Shown here: one piece after another, positions 32,448 through 41,734 of the stretch
How the letters are laid out: every line of letters begins with the position of its first letter
Numbering within the stretch: the first letter of the stretch is position 1
NCBI RefSeq assembly: GCF_030718205.1
Contig: NZ_JAUZQF010000006.1
Span: 424,471 to 488,470, forward strand
Direction of reading: 5' to 3'
Length of the DNA stretch: 64,000 nt
Source: Nonomuraea turcica
GTDB taxonomy: Bacteria > Actinomycetota > Actinomycetes > Streptosporangiales > Streptosporangiaceae
Notes under the pieces: generated by a model
Databases searched by the model: none
Seen by the model: the letters and a program-made list of their open reading frames with translations, nothing else
What the model was told of the DNA's origin: nothing
Translations under genes and position numbers: made by a program

Positions 32448-33851
32448 ATGGACCTCCACGTCACCCTCCAGGGCCGCGGTGACCTGGCCGCACAGGTCTA
32501 CCGCCAGTTGCTCGACGCCATACTCGACGGCCGGCTGCGCTCGGGCGAACGCCTGCCCCCGACACGGGAGCTGGCCCGCCGGCTGGAGATCTCCAGGAAC
32601 ACGGTCGCGCTCGCCTACGACCGCCTCGTCGCCGACGGGTTCCTGGTGGGGAGGGCGGGCGCGGGCACGTTCGTGTCGGCCGAGCCGGTCCGCGGAAGGG
32701 CCGCGCCCAAGGGCGTCGTCCGGCCGCGGGCGATCTGGCGGGAGCTCGGCCCGCCCGCCCACACGCCGGATGCCCCGTACGACTTCCGCGTCGGCGCGCC
32801 CGACCCCCGCCTGTTCCCGATGGAGACCTGGCGGAGGCTGGTGACCCGCGAGTTGCGGGTCGGCGCCGCCGCTTACGGCGACCCGTCCGGATACGAGCCG
32901 CTAAGAGACGCTATTTCGCGACATATCGGCATCAGCCGCTCTGTGCACGCTGCCGCCGGCGACGTGCTGATCACGAACGGCGCCCAGCAGGCGCTGGACC
33001 TCATCGGCCGCGTCCTCATCGAGCCAGGCGCCTGCGTGGCCGTCGAAGAGCCCGGCTACCCGCCCGCCCGCCTGCTGTTCCGCTCACTCGGCGCCCGCGT
33101 GGCCGGCGTCCCGGTCGACGCCGAGGGCATCGACGTCCAGGCCATCCCGAACGCCGCCCGCATCGTGTACGTCACCCCGTCCCACCAGTTCCCCCTGGGC
33201 ACGCCCATGTCGATGGCCCGCCGCGCCGCCCTCCTGGCCTGGGCCGAGCGCCGCCGGGCGGTGGTGATCGAGGACGACTACGACAGCGAGTTCCGCTTCG
33301 GCGAGCGGCCACTCGAACCCCTTCAGAGCCTCGACCGGGCCGGCCGCGTGATCTACGTGGGCTCGTTCTCCAAGACCCTGCTCCCTATGCTCAGGCTCGG
33401 CTTCCTCGTCGCGCCCGCCTCGCTCGCCCCGGCCCTGCGGACGGCGAGGCAGCTGTCCGACTGGCACGGTGAGCTGCCGACCCAGGCGGCCCTGGCCCGC
33501 TTCATCGACGAGGGCCTGCTGGCCAGGCACATCAGGAAGGCCACGCGCGAGTACGCCGCCAGACACGCCATGATCGCGGAAATGCTCGAGGGGGACGACC
33601 GCCTGCGCCCGGTCCCGTCCACCGCGGGCCTGCACCTGTGCGCCCGCCTCGCGCCGGGCGTGTCCGTACGCCCCGCGCCCGGCCTGGCGTTGGAGCGGCT
33701 GGAGTCATACTGCGGCGAGACCCCGGCGCAACCGGGCCTGGTCCTGGGCTACGGCGCGATCGGCAGGGACCGCATCCCCGAAGGGCTGCGCCTGCTGAAG
33801 CGGTCCCTACGGATGCCGGCGGCTCCAGAAGCGCCGGTTCCGTTCTCCTGA
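32448..33851 (+). CDS. MocR/PdxR-type transcriptional regulator, 467 aa
   Basis: An N-terminal GntR winged helix (residues 12-75: LRSGERLPPTRELARRLEIS, RNTVALAYDRLVADGFLVGR) is fused to an aminotransferase-fold domain. The PLP lysine lies in GSFSKTLLPMLRLGF near residue 310, and the upstream IEDDYDSEFRF is the classic MocR segment. MocR proteins bind PLP and a ligand and usually control the adjacent divergent gene, here the AhpD-MFS operon. The 67-bp intergenic region should hold the operator. Its 3' end overlaps the convergent stress-protein gene by 45 bp. Confidence 0.92.
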   Translation: MDLHVTLQGRGDLAAQVYRQLLDAILDGRLRSGERLPPTRELARRLEISRNTVALAYDRLVADGFLVGRAGAGTFVSAEPVRGRAAPKGVVRPRAIWRELGPPAHTPDAPYDFRVGAPDPRLFPMETWRRLVTRELRVGAAAYGDPSGYEPLRDAISRHIGISRSVHAAAGDVLITNGAQQALDLIGRVLIEPGACVAVEEPGYPPARLLFRSLGARVAGVPVDAEGIDVQAIPNAARIVYVTPSHQFPLGTPMSMARRAALLAWAERRRAVVIEDDYDSEFRFGERPLEPLQSLDRAGRVIYVGSFSKTLLPMLRLGFLVAPASLAPALRTARQLSDWHGELPTQAALARFIDEGLLARHIRKATREYAARHAMIAEMLEGDDRLRPVPSTAGLHLCARLAPGVSVRPAPGLALERLESYCGETPAQPGLVLGYGAIGRDRIPEGLRLLKRSLRMPAAPEAPVPFS

Positions 33852-34325
33852 CATGTCCGGGTCGTCGGGCGCCGACGGCTGCTGCACGATCACGACCGTG
33901 GTCCGCGCGTGCCGGGCGCAGTACATGCTGGTGGACGGGAGGAAGATTCGGCTGAGCAGCCCGCGCCGCCCCCGGCCGAGCACCAGCAGATCGCCTTCCC
34001 GCGCCAGGTCCACGAGGTGGTAGCCGGGATCGCCGACCCGGGCGACCACGGCCGTCCTGAGATCGTCGGGCACCCCGCCCGCCACGTCGTCGAACGCCGC
34101 ACCGATCACTTCGGCGCAGCGTGCCTCCTCACCCAGCCTGACGGCATGCTGCACGGGCAGGGCCTCGGGGAAGGGATGCACGGGCGCGCGGCTGACGTGC
34201 ACGGCGATCAGGGCCATCCGGTGCAGCCTGGCCGCCCCGATGGCCCAGGCCAGCGCCCAACGCGAGGCCGGGGACTCGTCCACCCCCACGATCAGCCTCG
34301 CACCGCCGGGCAGATCCTGCTCCAC
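33807..34325 (-). CDS. Universal stress protein (UspA fold), 172 aa
   Basis: The single Usp domain begins RLIVGVDESPASRWALAWA. The ATP-binding tail is LLVLGRGRRGLLSRIFLPST, then CARHARTTVVIV. GTG 34325 has a perfect AGGAGG just upstream. The C-terminal 20 residues (PDDPDMSGERNRRFWSRRHP) overlap the convergent MocR gene. It is divergent from the giant regulator at 34355 by only 29 bp, so promoter sequences must be shared or lie within coding DNA. Confidence 0.85.
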   Translation of the reverse strand: MEQDLPGGARLIVGVDESPASRWALAWAIGAARLHRMALIAVHVSRAPVHPFPEALPVQHAVRLGEEARCAEVIGAAFDDVAGGVPDDLRTAVVARVGDPGYHLVDLAREGDLLVLGRGRRGLLSRIFLPSTSMYCARHARTTVVIVQQPSAPDDPDMSGERNRRFWSRRHP

Positions 34326-34354
34326 GGTGCCTCCTGAAAAGAAGTACGACCATA

Positions 34355-37300
34355 GTGCCCCTTCCGGCTGGTTACCGCGAGGTGGCACTTTGCGAACCGT
34401 GGAGCCGCTCGTACGATGCGGGGGTGGACCGAGGGTGGGTGCAACCCCGTCCCGCCCTCGACCGGCGGTTGGATGGGGCGCTGACGCACAGGCTCACCAC
34501 GCTCGTGGCCACGACGGGCTACGGGAAATCCATCGCGCTGGCCGGGTGGAGCCAGGCCGTCGGGGCGGTGCTGCACCGGCTCGGCCCTGCCGACCGCGAC
34601 GTGCCCACGCTGGCCGGAGCCGTGGCCACGGCACTCTCGGAGGCGGTGCCCGGGCTGCCCGCCGACCTCATCACGACGGCGCAGGCGCCGCTCGACCCCA
34701 ACGCCGACGAGCTGTCCAGGGCCGCGGCGCTGGCGGGCGCGCTCGCCGAGGCACTGTCGAGGCGGCTGCGGCAGGCGCTGGCCCTGGTCTTCGACGGGGT
34801 CGAGGCGATCGCGGGCGCGCCGGGGGCCGTACGTTACGTGGAGACGCTGGTCCGGGCCGCGCCCCGGCATCTGCACTTGGTGACCGCGTCGCGGGCGCCG
34901 TTGCCGTTCCCGACCGCGCGGCTGCGCCAGGACCACGAGGTGCTCGATCTCGACGCGACCGATCTGGCGCTCACCGCGGAGGAGACCGCCGCCTGGGCCC
35001 GTGAACGGCTGGGGGAGCCGGGCGCCGCCGTGGCGGCCACGCTTCACGACGCCTGCGGCGGCTGGCCCGCCGCCGTGCAGGCCGCACTCGACACGCTGGC
35101 CAGGGAGGACCCCGCCACGTGGCCGCGCACCGCCGCCACCCTGGCAGGAACCTCCGCCACCCTCGAACGCCTGACGCTCGACGCGTTCAATGACCTGCCC
35201 GCCGCCATGCGGGAGTTGCTGCGTGCCGCCACCGTTCTGCCCGTGCTGACCGGCGATCTCGCCGCGGCGCTCGGCGCGCCGCCCGGCACGCTCGACTCGC
35301 TGACCAGCCGTGGCCTGTTCCTGGAGGCCGACCAGGACGGCCACCGCCTGACTCAGACCAGCGCGCACGTCCTGTCCCGGCATGCCCCGCTGGATCGGCA
35401 CGAGGCCCACGACGTGGCGGCGGTCGCCGCCCGCTGGTACGTCGAGCACGACCAGCCCGAGCTCGCCCTGCGTGCCGCCGTCGCCACCGCGCACCCCGGC
35501 CTGGCCGCCTCGCTCCTCGACGCCTACGGCCTGCGCCTGGCCGAACGCGGCGACGTGCCGGCCGCGCTCGACCTGCTACCCGAGGCCGTCCGCCGCTCTC
35601 CCCAGATGCTCAAGCTGGCGGGCATCGCCGAGCAGAATCGCGGCCGCTGGAACGAGGCCCGCGACCTGCTCGCCCAGGCCGCCGAAGGCCCGGCGTTCGA
35701 CGCGTTCGTGGCCAGGCGGCTCGCCTTCATCGATCACCGGCGCGGCGCTTACGACGCGGCGATCGCCATGTACTCCAGGGGCCACGAGCACGGCTTCCCG
35801 CCCGCCGATGCCGCCATGTGCGCCGCCTCCGCCGCCTCCGTGCTGTGGATGAAAGGCGATCGGGCAGGCTGCGCCGACCTCGCCGACAAAGCGATGGAGC
35901 AGGCCAGTGCGCTGGGCGACCCGGCCGCCCTGGCGATGGCGCACACGGTGCTGGCCATGCTCGCCTCCCTCGACGGCGACCGTCGCGCCAACGACGCCCA
36001 CTACGTGCGGGCACTGGAGTACGCCGAGCGCGCAGGCGACGTCGTCCAGCTCATCCGCATCCACGCCAACCGCGCCTCCCGCTATCTGGACGAGGGCGCC
36101 TACGCCGAGGCGCTGGCCGAGACGGATCTCGCCGGCCGCCTGGTGGACCTTTTGTCGTTCGCCCCTTTCGCCACGCTCAACGCCTGCAACCGGGCCGAGG
36201 CGCTGATCGGGCTCGGCCGCCTGGAAGAAGCCGCCACCGAAGCCGCCACCGCGGTGGCCGGGTGGGAGGCCGTGGGCTCCAAGCTGGTCACCTACGGGCT
36301 GCTCCACGTGGCCAAGGTCCACGCGCTCCGTGGCGACCGCACGGCGGCGGCCACGACCTACCGGCGGATCATCGCCGAGGCCCCGCCCGGCGACGTGCAG
36401 GTGCGGTCCAACGCGCTCAACGAGCTGGCCGAGCTGCTCGCCGCGGACGACCCCGACGAGGCCGTCCGCGTCGCCGACCAGGCGCTGGAGCACGCCGAGG
36501 GCATCGCGGGAGTCGGCGCGCTGGTCGCGGCGGCCCGCGTGGCACTGGCCGCCGGGCGGCCCGCCCGCGCGAGGGAGCTGCTGGGGGAGATCGAGCCCGT
36601 CGCGGTCCGGCGCAGGGACCACGCCGCCCAGGCCGCCATCGTGGAGCTGCGCGCCGTGCTCGCCGGCGATGCCAAGCTCGCCGACGAGGCGGTGCGCAAG
36701 TGGACGATGCTCGGCGACCCGATCGGGCAGGCCAGGGCCGAGCTGGTCCGGGCGGCGCTGGCCGACCCGGCGACCGGCCGGGACACCGCCATGACGGTAC
36801 GCGAGCGCATGCACGCCATCGGCTGCCGGGCACTGGACGACCGGATCGACGCGCTCATTTCCCGCGCCGTGCCCGAGCCCGGGGCCAGGGTCGTCGTCGA
36901 GACCATGGGAACGTTCCGCGTCCTGCTGAGCGGCGTGCCCGTCGCCCGTACCGCCTGGCAGTCCCGTAAGGCCCGCGACCTGCTGAAGATCCTGGCCGGC
37001 CGCCGGGGGAGCGGGATCAGCAGGGAACGCCTGGTGGAGATCCTCTGGCCGGAGCAGGAGGACGAGGCGGTCGGGCTGCGGCGGTTGAACGTCATGGTGT
37101 CGACGTTGCGGGCCGTGCTCGACCCCGAGCGGGAACACCCTCCCGACGACATCGTGGTGTCCGAAGAAGGCGCGTTACGCCTGGATCTGTCGCACGTTGA
37201 CCTCGATGTCGAGAAATTTCTGGACCTGGTGGCCGTGGCCACCAGACTCGACCAGGCCGGCCACACCGCCGAGGCGCTGGCGCGCTGGGCGGCCGCCGAG

Positions 37301-37618
37301 AGCGCGTACGGCGGCGAGTTCTGTGAGGAGGACCCGTACGCGGACTGGGCGGTCGGGCTGCGCGAGCAGGCCAGGCTCGGGTATGTGCAGGCCGCGGCCA
37401 GGCTCGCCGCCGCCAGGACCGGCGAACGCCGCTACGACGAGGCCGCGCGTTACTGGCTGCGGCTGCTCGAGCGCGACCGCTACGACGAGCGTGCCCACCT
37501 GGGCCTGGTACGGGTGCTCGATCTGGCGGGTCGCCGCGGCGACGCCCGCAGGCGTTACCACCTCTACGCGGAACGGATGCGCGAGCTGGAGGTCGAGCCC
37601 GCCCCGTACCCCACCTGA
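34355..37618 (+). CDS. STAND ATPase regulator with C-terminal BTAD domain, 1087 aa
   Basis: The N-terminal MalT-like NTPase has Walker A ATTGYGKSIAL near residue 52 and Walker B LALVFDGVEAI. Long alpha-helical TPR-like repeats follow from 350 to 830. The last 250 residues form a winged helix (SRKARDLLKILAGRRGSGIS, RERLVEILWPEQ) plus a BTAD domain (LARWAAAESAYGGEFCEEDP). DNA-binding and BTAD at the C-terminus is the reverse of AfsR. Starts: GTG 34355, or GTG 34424 (VDRGWVQPRPALDRRL), which fits the family better. Likely a transcription activator responding to an unknown ligand. Confidence 0.82.
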   Translation: MPLPAGYREVALCEPWSRSYDAGVDRGWVQPRPALDRRLDGALTHRLTTLVATTGYGKSIALAGWSQAVGAVLHRLGPADRDVPTLAGAVATALSEAVPGLPADLITTAQAPLDPNADELSRAAALAGALAEALSRRLRQALALVFDGVEAIAGAPGAVRYVETLVRAAPRHLHLVTASRAPLPFPTARLRQDHEVLDLDATDLALTAEETAAWARERLGEPGAAVAATLHDACGGWPAAVQAALDTLAREDPATWPRTAATLAGTSATLERLTLDAFNDLPAAMRELLRAATVLPVLTGDLAAALGAPPGTLDSLTSRGLFLEADQDGHRLTQTSAHVLSRHAPLDRHEAHDVAAVAARWYVEHDQPELALRAAVATAHPGLAASLLDAYGLRLAERGDVPAALDLLPEAVRRSPQMLKLAGIAEQNRGRWNEARDLLAQAAEGPAFDAFVARRLAFIDHRRGAYDAAIAMYSRGHEHGFPPADAAMCAASAASVLWMKGDRAGCADLADKAMEQASALGDPAALAMAHTVLAMLASLDGDRRANDAHYVRALEYAERAGDVVQLIRIHANRASRYLDEGAYAEALAETDLAGRLVDLLSFAPFATLNACNRAEALIGLGRLEEAATEAATAVAGWEAVGSKLVTYGLLHVAKVHALRGDRTAAATTYRRIIAEAPPGDVQVRSNALNELAELLAADDPDEAVRVADQALEHAEGIAGVGALVAAARVALAAGRPARARELLGEIEPVAVRRRDHAAQAAIVELRAVLAGDAKLADEAVRKWTMLGDPIGQARAELVRAALADPATGRDTAMTVRERMHAIGCRALDDRIDALISRAVPEPGARVVVETMGTFRVLLSGVPVARTAWQSRKARDLLKILAGRRGSGISRERLVEILWPEQEDEAVGLRRLNVMVSTLRAVLDPEREHPPDDIVVSEEGALRLDLSHVDLDVEKFLDLVAVATRLDQAGHTAEALARWAAAESAYGGEFCEEDPYADWAVGLREQARLGYVQAAARLAAARTGERRYDEAARYWLRLLERDRYDERAHLGLVRVLDLAGRRGDARRRYHLYAERMRELEVEPAPYPT

Positions 37619-37642
37619 ACCAGACCTGAACCGGCCGGAGAG

Positions 37643-37816
37643 ATGGTGCTCCATGTGAGAACGGTCATCGTCCGGCTGGTCGAGCCCGAACAATCAGGCG
37701 GCCGGCTCCTTGGGCTGCTCGAAGAGGTCGGGTGCGAGCCGGTGCCGTTCAACGGGCCCGAAGCGCTGCTGGACCTCCTGCGCGAAGCCGCCGGACTCGA
37801 CGGCGATCCGGCCTGA
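37643..37816 (+). CDS. Small acidic protein, 57 aa
   Basis: The ORF between the two giant regulators starts at ATG 37643 behind CCGGAGAG, or at GTG 37655. It reads VIVRLVEPEQSGGRLLGLLE then EVGCEPVPFNGPEALLDLLR, an alpha/beta mini-domain with good codon bias. It is 24 bp after the first regulator and 50 bp before the second, so probably in the same transcript. Unknown function; possibly an accessory partner of the neighbouring LuxR-type protein. Confidence 0.55.
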   Translation: MVLHVRTVIVRLVEPEQSGGRLLGLLEEVGCEPVPFNGPEALLDLLREAAGLDGDPA

Positions 37817-37866
37817 ACCTCCCGCGAATGTCGCTCCCGCACCATGGGCGGCGGAGAGGAGGCGCG

Positions 37867-40482
37867 ATGAGCGAGCAGCTGGGGAGCGGATGGCCGTTCG
37901 TCGGGCGAGGGGGGCCACTCGCGACCGTAAGGGAGGCTCTGCGGTCGGGAGTCGGCGTGATGATCGCCGGTGAGGCGGGGGTCGGCAAGAGCAGGCTGGC
38001 GGCGCAGGCACTGGCCGGGCAGGCACTGGCCGGGCAGGCAAACTACACGGTCGTGCGCGCGCTGGGCACCGTGACCGCGTCGATGATCCCGTTCGGCGCG
38101 TTCGCGCACGTGCTGACGGGGCCGCCGGAGGGTGGGGAGAACCTGCTGCGCTGGGCCGCCCGCCGCCTGCACGCCGGAGCTCGCATGGGCGAGCTGGTGG
38201 TCAGCGTGGACGACGCACACCGGCTCGATCAGGCCTCGGCGGCGCTGGTGCGCTACCTCGCCGAGAACGGCGAGGCGAAATTGCTGGTCACGGTGCGCAG
38301 CGGCGAACCGCAGCCGGCTCCTGTCGCCGCGTTGTGGAAGGACGAGCTGATCACCAGGATCGAGCTGCCGCCGCTGACCGGGGAGGAGGTCGGGCAGGTG
38401 CTGGCGGGCGCGCTCGGCGGCGAGGTGGCCGCGGCGACCGTACGGCACCTGGCCAGGGTCAGCGGGGGCAATGTGCTCTACCTGCGCGAGGTCGTGCACG
38501 CGGGCCGCACTTCCGGATGCCTGGCCGAGCGGGACGGGCAGTGGCGCTGGCGGGGCGAGCTGTCGGTCAGCACGCGGCTGCGCGAGCTGGTGAGCGAGCG
38601 CATCGGCCACCTCGACGAGGACGAACGCGAGGTGCTCGAGCTGGTCGCGTTCGGCGAGCCGCTGGGCGCCGGCCTGCTGGCGGAGCTGACCTCGGCCGGG
38701 GCGGTCGAGCGGGTGGAGGATCGGGGCCTGGTCGTGACCGAGGGCGAGGGGCGGCGCGAGCTCCTGCGGCTCGCTCACCCCCTCTACGGCGAGGTCGTAC
38801 GCGTCGGCTGCGGCACCTTACGGGCTCGGCGCCGGCGGCGCATGCTGGCCGAAGCGCTGGAGGCCACGGGGCTGCGGCGGCGCGAGGACCAGCTGCGGGC
38901 GGCCGTGTGGCGGCTGGACAGCGGCTCGGCCGCCGAGCCGGAGATGCTGATGGCGGCCGCGCGGCTGGCCTGGGCTCGCCAGGACCCCCGGCTGGCGGCG
39001 CGGCTGGCCAGGGCGGCGATGGACGCCGGGGCGGGCGTGGCGGCGCTGGCGCTGCTCGGCGAGGTCCTCATGGTGCTCGGCGACACGGACGCGGCGGTGG
39101 AGTCGCTGCGGGAGGCGGCCCGGTACGCGGTCACCGAGGGCGATCGCGCCCAGCACGCCGCCAGCCTGGGGATCAACTTGGCGTGGGCGGGCGCGGACGC
39201 CGAGGCGTGCCGGGTGCTGGACCGGGCCGCGGAGACGCTGCGCGAGCCGGCCTGGCGGCAGGAGGTCTGCACCTACCGCGGTGTGGCCGATTTCCTCGCC
39301 GGCCGCCTGACCGGGGCCGCCGGGTGGCTGGCGCGGGCACTCGGGTGCACGCCGGGGACCGTGCGCGGCGCGGCGCACGCGGCCTGCCTGGAGGCGTGGG
39401 TGGACGCGTACTCCGGACGCTACGAGCACAGCCTGGCGGTGGCCGAGAGGCTGCGGGCGGGCATGGCCGGCTGGGCGGACGAAGCGCCGCACGCGCTGCC
39501 GACGCTCCTGGACGCGCGGTGCGCCGCGCAGGTGTACAGCGGGCGGCTGGAGGCGGCCGCGCGTACGGCCGAGGAGGGCATGGGGCTGCACGCCGGCGAG
39601 CTGTCGGTGACCGGGTTCGGTGCCTACCGTGCGCTGGTCAGCAGGCTGAGCGGGGATGCGGCAGGGGCGGCCAGGTGGTGCAGGGACGACGCCGCCCGGC
39701 TGCCGACGCGCACGCCGTACCTGGGTAGATGCCTGGGCGAGCTGGCCCACGCGCTGGCGTTGCTCGGCCGGACGGAGCAGGCTCGCGCCACGCTCACGGA
39801 GGCGGAGGAGATGGCGGCACGCTGGCCGTTCACCCGGCTGCCCGTGCTGCAGGCCGCGGTCTGGGTGACGGCGGCGGAGGGCGATCTGGACGAGGCGGTG
39901 CGCCTGTCCATCGTGGCCGCCGATCTGGCGGAGCGGCACGAGCAGGCCGGCCCGTTGATGTTCGCGCTGCACGATCTGGTGCGGCTCGGCGCGCCTGGAC
40001 CGGCCGCGGACCGGCTGCCGGCACTGGCACAACGCGTGGACGGGCCGCTGGCCGGCCTTCTCGCCAGGCACGCGCGGGCCGTCGGGGACCCGGGCGAGCT
40101 GGGGGTCGTGGCGGCCGAGTTCGAGCGGCTGGGCCTGGTGTTGTACGCGGCCGAGGCCACGGCGCAGCAGGCGGCCGCGTACCGGGACGCCGGCCGCGGC
40201 TCGCAGTCCAGGGGCGCGCAGACCAGGGCCTGGGCGCTGGCCGAACGTTGCCCGGGCATCACCACGCCAGCGCTGGTGCAGCTGGCCACGCCCGAGCTGA
40301 CGCCGCGGCAGCGGGAGATCATCCAGCTCGCCGCCGCCGGGCTGACGAACCGGCAGATCGCCGACCGGCTGACGCTGTCCACCCGGACGGCGGCCAACCA
40401 CCTGCAGGCCGCCTACGACAAGCTCGGCGTCAACGACCGCACCCAGGTCGGGCGCCTGCTCACGGCGCTCAGACCAGCTTGA
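37867..40482 (+). CDS. LuxR-family LAL regulator, 871 aa
   Basis: ATG 37867 has GAGGAGG upstream. The N-terminal AAA/STAND ATPase shows Walker A GEAGVGKSRLAA near residue 35 and Walker B LVVSVDDAHRL. TPR-like helical repeats fill the centre. The C-terminal LuxR helix-turn-helix is LTPRQREIIQLAAAGLTNRQ, then IADRLTLSTRTAANHLQAAY. This is the LAL architecture common in pathway regulators of actinomycetes. A tandem 15-bp duplication just after Walker A encodes ALAGQALAGQA. With the preceding regulator it forms a regulatory operon lacking an evident target. Confidence 0.9.
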   Translation: MSEQLGSGWPFVGRGGPLATVREALRSGVGVMIAGEAGVGKSRLAAQALAGQALAGQANYTVVRALGTVTASMIPFGAFAHVLTGPPEGGENLLRWAARRLHAGARMGELVVSVDDAHRLDQASAALVRYLAENGEAKLLVTVRSGEPQPAPVAALWKDELITRIELPPLTGEEVGQVLAGALGGEVAAATVRHLARVSGGNVLYLREVVHAGRTSGCLAERDGQWRWRGELSVSTRLRELVSERIGHLDEDEREVLELVAFGEPLGAGLLAELTSAGAVERVEDRGLVVTEGEGRRELLRLAHPLYGEVVRVGCGTLRARRRRRMLAEALEATGLRRREDQLRAAVWRLDSGSAAEPEMLMAAARLAWARQDPRLAARLARAAMDAGAGVAALALLGEVLMVLGDTDAAVESLREAARYAVTEGDRAQHAASLGINLAWAGADAEACRVLDRAAETLREPAWRQEVCTYRGVADFLAGRLTGAAGWLARALGCTPGTVRGAAHAACLEAWVDAYSGRYEHSLAVAERLRAGMAGWADEAPHALPTLLDARCAAQVYSGRLEAAARTAEEGMGLHAGELSVTGFGAYRALVSRLSGDAAGAARWCRDDAARLPTRTPYLGRCLGELAHALALLGRTEQARATLTEAEEMAARWPFTRLPVLQAAVWVTAAEGDLDEAVRLSIVAADLAERHEQAGPLMFALHDLVRLGAPGPAADRLPALAQRVDGPLAGLLARHARAVGDPGELGVVAAEFERLGLVLYAAEATAQQAAAYRDAGRGSQSRGAQTRAWALAERCPGITTPALVQLATPELTPRQREIIQLAAAGLTNRQIADRLTLSTRTAANHLQAAYDKLGVNDRTQVGRLLTALRPA

Positions 40483-41179
40483 GGAGGCCGTCGTACAAGG
40501 TGTCCCGCTCCTCCGCGGACAGCACCTCGTACGCCGCGCCGGCCCGCAGGTTGGTGTCTGTCTCGATCCCGGCACGCAGCGGCCCGTTCCTCAGCTCGAC
40601 GATCTCGGCTGCGGACAGGCCCGCTGCCTGCCAGGCGGCGGCGTGCGCGTCCGCGCGGTGGTAGCGGAGCACGGCGAGCCGGTTGAACAGCAGCACCCCT
40701 GGCGCCGCCCACTCCGGCTCGTACGGCGGCGCCACCGCCGCCAGCGCGCCGGAGCCGCCGCCGGGCAGCCGCCCCGCCTGGTCGAGCACCCTGCCCACCA
40801 GCCCGGCCAGCCCGGGCAGGTCGTGCCCGCCCCAGACCCGCTCGGCCGCGGCGCCGTGCAGCTCATAGAGCCGGTGGATGAACTCCAGGCCTTCCGCCGT
40901 CAGCCGAAGGATGCCGTCGTTCTCCACCAGCGTGCCTGTGCGCACCTGCTCCTGGACGTCTGCCCCGCCGTATCGGTAGATGCTGCCGAGTTGGCCTCTT
41001 GTCACCGGCCGTAGGGGGAACACGAACCGCAGGTCGGACAGCAACCCGGGCGTCACGCCGGAGGTCGCGGCCAGCTCAGTGACCGCCTTGAGCGCCGAGG
41101 CATGCACGTTGACATGGGCCGCGTCGATGATGGGCGCGATCGCCGCCGCATATTCAACCAGGTCTGGAAATTTCGGCAT
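40469..41179 (-). CDS. Hypothetical helical protein, 236 aa
   Basis: ATG 41179. A helical protein with what may be a winged-helix region: PVTRGQLGSIYRYGGADVQE, VRTGTLVENDGILRLTAEGL, EFIHRLYELHG. A C-terminal helical domain follows (LLFNRLAVLRYHRADAHAAA, AAEIVELRNGPL). This order is reminiscent of actinobacterial SCO6745/MarR-like proteins, but the assignment is weak. The 3' end overlaps the convergent LAL gene by 14 bp. Confidence 0.55.
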   Translation of the reverse strand: MPKFPDLVEYAAAIAPIIDAAHVNVHASALKAVTELAATSGVTPGLLSDLRFVFPLRPVTRGQLGSIYRYGGADVQEQVRTGTLVENDGILRLTAEGLEFIHRLYELHGAAAERVWGGHDLPGLAGLVGRVLDQAGRLPGGGSGALAAVAPPYEPEWAAPGVLLFNRLAVLRYHRADAHAAAWQAAGLSAAEIVELRNGPLRAGIETDTNLRAGAAYEVLSAEERDTLYDGLLKLV

Positions 41180-41233
41180 CGGGCGTCATTATGCCGCCGG
41201 GCTGGCGCGCCGTCCGGCAACTCCAGCATCATC

Positions 41234-41557
41234 ATGCCCGTGGCGATCATTCGATGGCTGGCCATCGGGCTTCTGTGCGGAGCGATCGTGATTCCCCTCG
41301 GGTGGTCACCGCGCGGCGACGGCTTCGAGCACGCACGTCTGGCGGCCGTCATGGGGCTGATCCTGGGCCAGCTCGTGACGGTCCCGACTGGGCTGCTGGC
41401 CGGCATCGTGCTCTCCGTCGTCCAGCGGCGGACGCGCCCTCCCGGCCGTGACGGCCCAGGAGGGGGTCTACTCGACGGTGCGGAGGATCTGTTCGATCGA
41501 CGCCGCACGGGCGCGCAACTCGGCCAGGTCGGAGGCGGTGCGTTGCTGGGCGTCTAA
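41234..41557 (+). CDS. Possible small membrane protein, 107 aa
   Basis: From ATG 41234: IIRWLAIGLLCGAIVIPLGW then MGLILGQLVTVPTGLLAGIV, two hydrophobic segments, then a charged tail that overlaps the convergent membrane coiled-coil gene by 90 bp. No ribosome-binding site is seen. Real coding is uncertain; the overlapped tail suggests the true end might be different. Confidence 0.3.
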   Translation: MPVAIIRWLAIGLLCGAIVIPLGWSPRGDGFEHARLAAVMGLILGQLVTVPTGLLAGIVLSVVQRRTRPPGRDGPGGGLLDGAEDLFDRRRTGAQLGQVGGGALLGV

Positions 41558-41734
41558 CGTGCCCTCGGCGAGCTGCTCGAACCGGCGCACGAGCTGGCGC
41601 AGATCCTCGGCCTGGTCGGCCTGGAGCTTGAGCTTGCGCGTCTCGAACGTGCCCACGATGAGGAGCGCGATCAGGAAGGCGACCAGGACCAGCACACCGA
41701 GGTAGAAGATCGCCTCTGGCCAGGAATCCAGCAT
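41468..41734 (-). CDS. Membrane protein with C-terminal coiled coil, 88 aa
   Basis: One N-terminal membrane helix (AIFYLGVLVLVAFLIALLIV), then a continuous charged helix ADQAEDLRQLVRRFEQLAEG and SDLAELRARAASIEQIL with heptad-like Leu/Ile spacing. Its ATG overlaps the stop of the ArsR-like gene (ATGA), so it is translated together with the regulator. It may sense or act at the membrane; no family recognised. Confidence 0.7.
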   Translation of the reverse strand: MLDSWPEAIFYLGVLVLVAFLIALLIVGTFETRKLKLQADQAEDLRQLVRRFEQLAEGTLDAQQRTASDLAELRARAASIEQILRTVE

